A stretch of DNA of 64,000 nt from NCBI RefSeq assembly GCF_009760405.1, contig NZ_WRPP01000016.1, positions 1 to 64,000 of the forward strand, read 5' to 3'. The position numbers were made by a program, and so were the translations under genes. The notes beneath the pieces are model-generated. The model worked only from the letters and a program-made list of their open reading frames with translations, did no database searches and was not told the origin of the DNA. This document shows positions 59,106 through 64,000 of the stretch, one piece after another; the stretch's first letter is position 1; every line of letters begins with the position of its first letter. Source of the DNA: Nocardia terrae (GTDB lineage: Bacteria > Actinomycetota > Actinomycetes > Mycobacteriales > Mycobacteriaceae).

Positions 59106-62100
59106 AGCAGCCCGCGCAGCGTCAGGTCCGCCACGTACTTGTCGATGAGTTCCTTGGTCAGGTGCGGGATGTCGCCGTTCGGGCCGATCTCGGCCTGCTG
59201 CACCGCGGTCTGGAACCGCTTGGCGGGCAGCACCGAGCCGGGAATGGGCATCCCCGGGTGGCGGTAGGCGTGCAGCAGCGGCTGCACCGAGGCCGCGCGC
59301 TGCTGTTCGGGCAGGGTGCGCAGGGCAGTTTCGAAGCGGCCGAACCAGTCCCGGTAGTCGTCGATGCGGTCGACGGCATGGCCGGATTCGATGAGCCAGT
59401 CCACGAATTCGTCGAGGGAGATGCCGTCGTCGTGCGGATTGAGGACGTCGTAGGTCTCGAAACCCTCGCTCACCCGGCTGCCCAGGGTGGTGATGGCGGC
59501 GGCGGTGAAGTCGGCGGGCAGGCCGTCGTAGTGCGCGCGCTGCCGATTGCCCTGGGAGTCCAAGGCGTAGAACGACTTCGGGGCCAGACCGGTGGCGAGC
59601 ACGCTGAGCAGCAGCCGGGTGAACATGTCCGGCAGGTTGAGCTGACCGGCGAATTCGCTGTGCGCCAGGATCATGTCCGACCGGAACACCGCCACGGGCA
59701 GCCCGCACAGGTCGTGCGCCTCGCGCAGCAGGACCTCACCGGCCCACTTGCTGTTGCCGTAGCCGTTGGCGTACCCGTCGTCGAGGGCACGCACCGCGCT
59801 GATCTCGCGGATGTCGCCGTCCTCGGTGAAGACGGCCGGATCGATCTGCGCGGCGACCGCGACCGTGGACAGGTAGGTGACCGGCTTGAGCGTGGTGGTC
59901 AGCGCCAGCCGGATCACCTCGGCCGTGCCGACGACATTGGGGCCGAACAGCTGTCCGTAGGGCAGCACGTGGTTGACCAGGGCGGCCGGGTGCACGATGA
60001 GGTCGACGGTGTCGGCGAGCTCCTGCCAATCCGAGTGGCTCAGGCCGAAATTCGGTTCACCGATATCGCCGGGCAGCACCCGCAGGCGGCGTTCGGCCAG
60101 GTCCCGGTAGCGCCGCACCAGCTCCGGATCGCCGCTGTCGAACACCTCGTCCAGTCGCCGCCGGGCCGCCGCCGCGTCCTGGCCGCGAATGACGCAGACG
60201 AGCGTGCCGTCCGTATCCTCCAGGCGCTGCAGCCATTCCAGGCACAGGAAGCGGCCGAGATAACCGTTGGCGCCGGTCAGCAGCACGGTGCGCGGCGGCT
60301 GCGGCGCGTGCGGGAGCGTGGGCGCGGCTGCCAGTGTCGCCGCGTCGATGAACTTGTCCAGGGTCAGGTCGGCGGCCCGAATCTCGCTGCCGCCGTGGAC
60401 AGTTGCCGCCGTCGGCCGCGAACCGCCCGAGGCGCGTTCGGCTTCGATGTGCGCGGCCAACTCCGCCAGTCCGTTGGCCGGGCTGACGATGACGCCCACC
60501 GGCACCTCGACCCCGAAGATCTCGCCGAGCAGCGTCGAGAACGACAGCGCCGACAGCGAATCCCCACCCAGATCGGTGAAGCGCGAATCGGGCTGGGGCT
60601 CCTCGCCGCCGAGCACCGCGCGGGCGGCCCGGCGCACCGTCTCGAGCACCGGCAGGTCCGCGGCCTCGCGCCGCAGCGCGGCCAGCTCGTCGAGCTGCTG
60701 CTGCGCCTGCTCGGTGTAGAGCTGCTCGAGCCGCTCGCCGTAGCGTTCCTTCAGCTTGGGCCGCAACAGTTTTCCGATGCCCGACAGCAGGCCGTTGTCC
60801 TGCGTGAACGGCTCGTGTTCGACGAGGAAGGCACGCGGGATCTCATAGGATTCGAGTTCGGCCTCCTTGGCGATCTCCTGCATGGATTCGGTGATGGCCG
60901 TGGTCATCTCGGCGGGCTCGAGCGCGAGCGCGGCCTCGGTGGGGACGACCACGGCGAGCAGGTGCGAGCGCTCGCTGGACCCGTACACGAAGATCTGCGC
61001 GATGAGCGGGCTGGTGGCGTAGACGGCCTCGAGTTTGGCCACGGTCACGAACTCGCCCTGCGACAGCTTGAGCACATTGTTGCGCCGGTCCACGTAGACC
61101 AGGTAGTCGGGCCGGACCTCGGCGACCACGTCTCCGGTGCGGTAGAAGCCGTCCTCGTCGAAGATCTCCGCGGTCACCTCGGGCCGCTTGAAGTATCCGG
61201 GGATCTGCTGCATCGACTTCACCAGCAGCTCACCGCGCGGATACGGCTTGTCGGTGGAGAAATAGCCCAGCTCGGGCACATCGGCGAGCTTGTAGTCGAG
61301 GACCGGTGGGCGGCGGATCTCGTTGTCGATGAGGATGCCGCCGCCGGCCTCGGTGGAGCCGTAGCCGTCGATGACCGGCTGGCCCATGACCGAGCCCATG
61401 AACTCGCGCATCTCGGCGGAGATGGGGGCGCTGCCGACCATCAGACGGACCAGCCGACCGCCCAGGAAGTCCTCCCGCAGTTCGGTCTTCACCGCGACAT
61501 CGGCGTCCTCGGCGGACTCGCCGGCGGCGACGCGGCGCTGCAGCTCGCCCTGGTAGCGCTGGAACACCATGTCGCACACGCGGGGCACGAAGAACGCCTC
61601 GGTGGGGCGGGCCAGGGCGATGTCGTCGAACAGGGTCGACATATCGCTGGCGGCGGCGAAGTAGGCGGTGCCGCCGCGCGCGAAGGTGCCGGTCAGGACC
61701 ATCCGACCGGCGACATGGCTCAGCGGCATGTAGCAGAGGTTCATGACGGGGGCCGGAATGAAGGTGGGGCCCAGCCACATTCCGGTCACCAGGCGGTGCG
61801 GGTACATCGCGCCCTTGGGTGTTCCGGTGCTGCCCGAGGTGTAGATGAGCACGGCGAGTTCGTCCTCGTCGGCCGGGACGTACAGCGGGGCCTCCGGCAG
61901 CGTGGCGCCTCGATCGACCACGGCGGCAAGGGATTCCAGCGTGAGGTCCGCCCCCGATTCCGCGATGCGGCGCTGCGCGGCGGCGAAGGTCTCGGCCTGC
62001 CGGTCGTCGGCGGGTTCGAAATCGAAGACCACGAGGGAGGTCACGGGGGTGCCGCTCAGCACGCATTCGACCGCGGGTTCGAGCAGTTCCAGGCTGACCG

Positions 62101-62632
62101 CCAGCGCCCGGGAGCCGGTCTCGGTGATGATCGAATGCCATTGCGCCGCACTCGCACTCGACTGCAAGGGGACGGTCACCAGGCCCTGCCGGATGGCGGC
62201 GAGCTCGAGGACGGTGAAATCACCGCTGGCGAAGCCGAGGATGCTCAGGAAGTCACCCGCGCGCAGCGGATTCCGCTCGTCGTGCTGCCAGCTCGCGGCG
62301 ATCGCCCCGGCGCGCGACCACAGTTCGCCGTAGCTGAGGGTCCGGTAGGCGGGCAGCAGCCGACGGATGTGCCGACCGTCCGCGTCGACCACGATCTCGC
62401 TGGCGCGTTCCCCGACGGCCGGGCGTTCGGCATAGCCCTCCATGAGCGTCGCCACCACCCGGGCCAGCCCCAGCCCGGACTGCTGGGCGGCCTCGGCCAC
62501 CTCGGGCAGCGGCATCGCCGCGCGTATCTGCTCGTCGGCGAAGAGCTTCTCGAACGCCTTCGCTACCTGCTCCCGCATCAGCTCGGACGCGATCTGCTTC
62601 TCGAGCTCTGCCCGCGTGGTGTCCTCGACCAT
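59102..62632 (-). CDS. car: Carboxylic acid reductase
   Basis: This 1176-residue three-domain enzyme reduces carboxylic acids to aldehydes with ATP and NADPH. The adenylation domain (about 1-640) has Y-T-S-G-S-T-G-T-P-K-G near 290. The carrier domain has L-G-G-D-S-L-S with phosphopantetheine Ser692. The reductase domain begins with T-G-A-N-G-Y-L-G near 786 and has a G-Y-G-N-S-K-W motif holding the catalytic Tyr/Lys. Length and layout match Nocardia iowensis CAR. ATG 62632 has GGGAGG 7 bases upstream. It needs a phosphopantetheinyl transferase, which is not in the window. Confidence 0.93.
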   Translation of the reverse strand: MVEDTTRAELEKQIASELMREQVAKAFEKLFADEQIRAAMPLPEVAEAAQQSGLGLARVVATLMEGYAERPAVGERASEIVVDADGRHIRRLLPAYRTLSYGELWSRAGAIAASWQHDERNPLRAGDFLSILGFASGDFTVLELAAIRQGLVTVPLQSSASAAQWHSIITETGSRALAVSLELLEPAVECVLSGTPVTSLVVFDFEPADDRQAETFAAAQRRIAESGADLTLESLAAVVDRGATLPEAPLYVPADEDELAVLIYTSGSTGTPKGAMYPHRLVTGMWLGPTFIPAPVMNLCYMPLSHVAGRMVLTGTFARGGTAYFAAASDMSTLFDDIALARPTEAFFVPRVCDMVFQRYQGELQRRVAAGESAEDADVAVKTELREDFLGGRLVRLMVGSAPISAEMREFMGSVMGQPVIDGYGSTEAGGGILIDNEIRRPPVLDYKLADVPELGYFSTDKPYPRGELLVKSMQQIPGYFKRPEVTAEIFDEDGFYRTGDVVAEVRPDYLVYVDRRNNVLKLSQGEFVTVAKLEAVYATSPLIAQIFVYGSSERSHLLAVVVPTEAALALEPAEMTTAITESMQEIAKEAELESYEIPRAFLVEHEPFTQDNGLLSGIGKLLRPKLKERYGERLEQLYTEQAQQQLDELAALRREAADLPVLETVRRAARAVLGGEEPQPDSRFTDLGGDSLSALSFSTLLGEIFGVEVPVGVIVSPANGLAELAAHIEAERASGGSRPTAATVHGGSEIRAADLTLDKFIDAATLAAAPTLPHAPQPPRTVLLTGANGYLGRFLCLEWLQRLEDTDGTLVCVIRGQDAAAARRRLDEVFDSGDPELVRRYRDLAERRLRVLPGDIGEPNFGLSHSDWQELADTVDLIVHPAALVNHVLPYGQLFGPNVVGTAEVIRLALTTTLKPVTYLSTVAVAAQIDPAVFTEDGDIREISAVRALDDGYANGYGNSKWAGEVLLREAHDLCGLPVAVFRSDMILAHSEFAGQLNLPDMFTRLLLSVLATGLAPKSFYALDSQGNRQRAHYDGLPADFTAAAITTLGSRVSEGFETYDVLNPHDDGISLDEFVDWLIESGHAVDRIDDYRDWFGRFETALRTLPEQQRAASVQPLLHAYRHPGMPIPGSVLPAKRFQTAVQQAEIGPNGDIPHLTKELIDKYVADLTLRGLL

Positions 62633-62704
62633 CAACAGCCTCCCTGGTTCCTCGCCACGATGACCGTCGAAAGCCGTTCGGGCGACAGGATTTCTCCCCA
62701 TCAA

Positions 62705-62717
62705 TTAGCGATGCTAA
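62705..62717. promoter_or_regulatory. Palindrome upstream of car
   Basis: TTAGC-GAT-GCTAA lies 73-85 bases before the car start in a locally A/T-rich patch, where a promoter and repressor site are expected. Confidence 0.4.
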
Positions 62718-62802
62718 CTATTCCACGATGCGCGGGCGGGTGTGGAAAGTCAAGAACCCCGGCGCACCCCTGTCCAGGATGCGCCGAGGGTCCGGGAGCG
62801 CG

Positions 62803-63504
62803 CTAGTTGTAGCCCAGATCGGTCACCGCGGCATCGATCAGATCGGCGATCGCACCGGGCTGCGAGGCCAGCGACGCATGGCTCGCGGGCAGTTCCACGG
62901 TCCGGCGCGGGGCGATCCGCTCGGCCATGCGGCGCTCGGCGTCCGGATTGATCATCCGGTCCTCGGTGGAGACCTGGTACCACGACGGCTTGGACCGCCA
63001 CGCCGGAACGGTGACCGTGTCACCGAAGGTCGAGCCGACCGGGGCCTTCTGGGTGACCGCCATGACCAGGCCCTCGTCCTCGGTGAGGTCCTGGCAGAAG
63101 CTGTCGTGGAATTTCCCCTGGTCGATCCACAGGTAGCCGTCGGAATCCGGGGCCACCGCATCGCTCGCGGCGGGCGGCGGACCCTGCTGGCTGAGCTGGG
63201 CCAGGCTCTCCCCGGCGTCGGGCGCGAAGGCCGCGACATAGACCAGGCCCTCGACATTGGGCAGGTCACCGGCCTCGGTGATGACCGCGCCGCCGTAGGA
63301 ATGCCCCACCAGCAGCACCGGTCCCGCGATCTGGCGCACCATCTTCCGGGTCCGCTCGGCGTCGTCGGCCAGCGAGGTGAGCGGGTTCTCCACCGCGTGC
63401 AGCGACTCGTAGCCGCGCCGGCGCAGTTCGACGATCAGTTTCGCCCAGTGGGCCGCGCCGCCCCAAAATCCGTGCACCAGAACGATCGCTGGCTTGTCGG
63501 CCAT
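62803..63504 (-). CDS. Alpha/beta hydrolase
   Basis: This 233-residue small hydrolase has the oxyanion H-G-F-W-G-G near residue 11, nucleophile Ser69 in G-H-S-Y-G-G, and a base His in A-S-H-A-S-L near the end. This compact form resembles actinobacterial esterases close to salicylate-esterase/hydroxynitrile-lyase-like folds. ATG 63504 has GAGGAG 7 bases upstream. It lies upstream of car on the same strand, 170 bases away, and is divergent from an AraC-type regulator. Confidence 0.82.
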   Translation of the reverse strand: MADKPAIVLVHGFWGGAAHWAKLIVELRRRGYESLHAVENPLTSLADDAERTRKMVRQIAGPVLLVGHSYGGAVITEAGDLPNVEGLVYVAAFAPDAGESLAQLSQQGPPPAASDAVAPDSDGYLWIDQGKFHDSFCQDLTEDEGLVMAVTQKAPVGSTFGDTVTVPAWRSKPSWYQVSTEDRMINPDAERRMAERIAPRRTVELPASHASLASQPGAIADLIDAAVTDLGYN

Positions 63505-63587
63505 GGCGTGTCTCCTCTTGTCGTGCCGATCCTTGTGCGCTTCCCGGGTTGCGAGAACTACGCTATTCGGATGCTGGAGCAAAGACC

Positions 63588-64000
63588 ATGACGCGATCGC
63601 CGCAAAACTTTGCCGATTCACCGGGCTTGGCGGAGATGGCCGCGGACGCCGAGCTGGACGCGCTCTCGGAGATCCTCGAGACCGTGCGGCTGCGCGGACG
63701 CGCCGTCACCCGCCACGACGCCGAACCGGGTGCGCCGGTGCGGGTTCCGGGCGGTCGACGGGTGCTGCACATCGTCGAGCACGGCAGCGTCGCGCTGCGG
63801 GTCGAGGGCGAATCCACCGACGTCGCAGTCCATTCCGGCGACATGGTGGTGCTGGCGCGCGGCGACGCCCACACCCTCGAGGCCGTCGACGGCCCGGCCC
63901 GCTGGGTGACCGGGTCGTTCCTGGTCGACGAACCCCAGGCCGCGCCACTGCTTTCCGTGCTCGCCCCGGCCATCACCATCACCGGGACCGGTCCCGGGCG
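63588..64000 (+). CDS. AraC-family regulator, N-terminal cupin part (cut by window end)
   Basis: The frame is open from ATG 63588 to the end, 137 residues. L-D-A-L-S-E-I-L-E-T-V-R-L-R-G near 23-37, the cupin strands V-L-H-I-V-E-H-G-S-V and H-S-G-D-M-V-V-L-A-R-G-D-A-H, then S-F-L-V-D-E-P with L-L-S-V-L-A-P, match the cupin_6 sensor domain of AraC regulators. The DNA-binding half lies beyond the window. GGAG lies about 11 bases before the start. It probably controls the divergent alpha/beta hydrolase gene. Confidence 0.75.
   Translation, partial: MTRSPQNFADSPGLAEMAADAELDALSEILETVRLRGRAVTRHDAEPGAPVRVPGGRRVLHIVEHGSVALRVEGESTDVAVHSGDMVVLARGDAHTLEAVDGPARWVTGSFLVDEPQAAPLLSVLAPAITITGTGPG

Noticed and set aside
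58322..62806. Open frame of about 1,494 codons opposite the carboxylic acid reductase
   Set aside because: It is a high-G+C antisense shadow: the composition is Gly/Arg/Gln-rich, no domain is seen, and the minus strand encodes an intact CAR.

Overview
This is a high-G+C actinobacterial chromosome segment, most likely Nocardia. The pointers are a full ectABCD operon, a 1176-residue carboxylic acid reductase, a CYP138-like P450 beside an EthA-like monooxygenase, a TB27.3/CFP30B-like VOC protein, a SigF-type sigma factor, many TetR regulators, and frequent GTG starts and ATGA gene overlaps. No rRNA, tRNA, CRISPR array, phage or plasmid core was seen.

Layout. 1-0.5 kb: the 3' end of an IS256-family element that has cut off the end of a small membrane-protein gene. 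0.8-7.6 kb: three SAM methyltransferases, a secreted lipase, TetR and HTH regulators, and a FadD19-like acyl-CoA synthetase. 7.7-10.9 kb: a small secreted protein, a membrane-anchored RNase Sa-like nuclease, and a coupled polyol dehydrogenase/HAD phosphatase pair. 10.9-17.3 kb: a secreted GH1 enzyme, small membrane proteins, a GH65 phosphorylase with a beta-phosphoglucomutase-like partner, a DUF2795 protein and sigF. 17.4-24.2 kb: a LimB-like flavin monooxygenase with its TetR, a ParA ATPase, a lipoprotein, and a three-gene sugar ABC importer. 24.2-28.6 kb: an SDR, a membrane protein, a SecD-domain lipoprotein, and a thioredoxin-reductase-like flavoprotein divergent from an XRE-cupin regulator. 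28.6-33.9 kb: a tightly packed P450-hydrolase-SDR-Baeyer-Villiger monooxygenase-TetR operon. 34.0-39.2 kb: an alkylsulfatase with a PucR-type regulator, and an MpaB-like oxygenase with its TetR. 39.2-46.8 kb: a secreted TAP-like hydrolase, an EspG-like fragment, ectABCD, an orphan response regulator, an L,D-transpeptidase and YaeQ. 46.8-51 kb: a molybdopterin oxidoreductase coupled to an HxlR regulator, a pentapeptide protein and a MarR. 51-54.2 kb: a decayed stretch in which an ABC exporter is fused to a headless SDR beside a benzoylformate decarboxylase pseudogene. 54.3-64 kb: a VOC protein, a secreted lipase with its TetR, an erythromycin-esterase homolog with a two-headed MerR (TioE type), carboxylic acid reductase, an alpha/beta hydrolase and the start of an AraC regulator.

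How the genes work together. Most of the window is made of small catabolic or detoxification modules, each an oxidoreductase or hydrolase next to its own regulator, often with a visible palindrome between them. Two layers tie parts together. First, four close matches to the SigF/SigB promoter consensus (GTTT-N15/16-GGGTAT) lie before sigF, the DUF2795 gene, a small membrane-protein gene and the response regulator next to ectABCD, which points to a local general-stress/osmotic regulon. Second, the P450 operon has the gene content expected for an oxidation cascade (hydroxylate, oxidise to a ketone, insert oxygen, hydrolyse the ester) and carries tandem TGGTAC-N6-GTACCA operators. The 51-54 kb segment shows deletion and gene decay.
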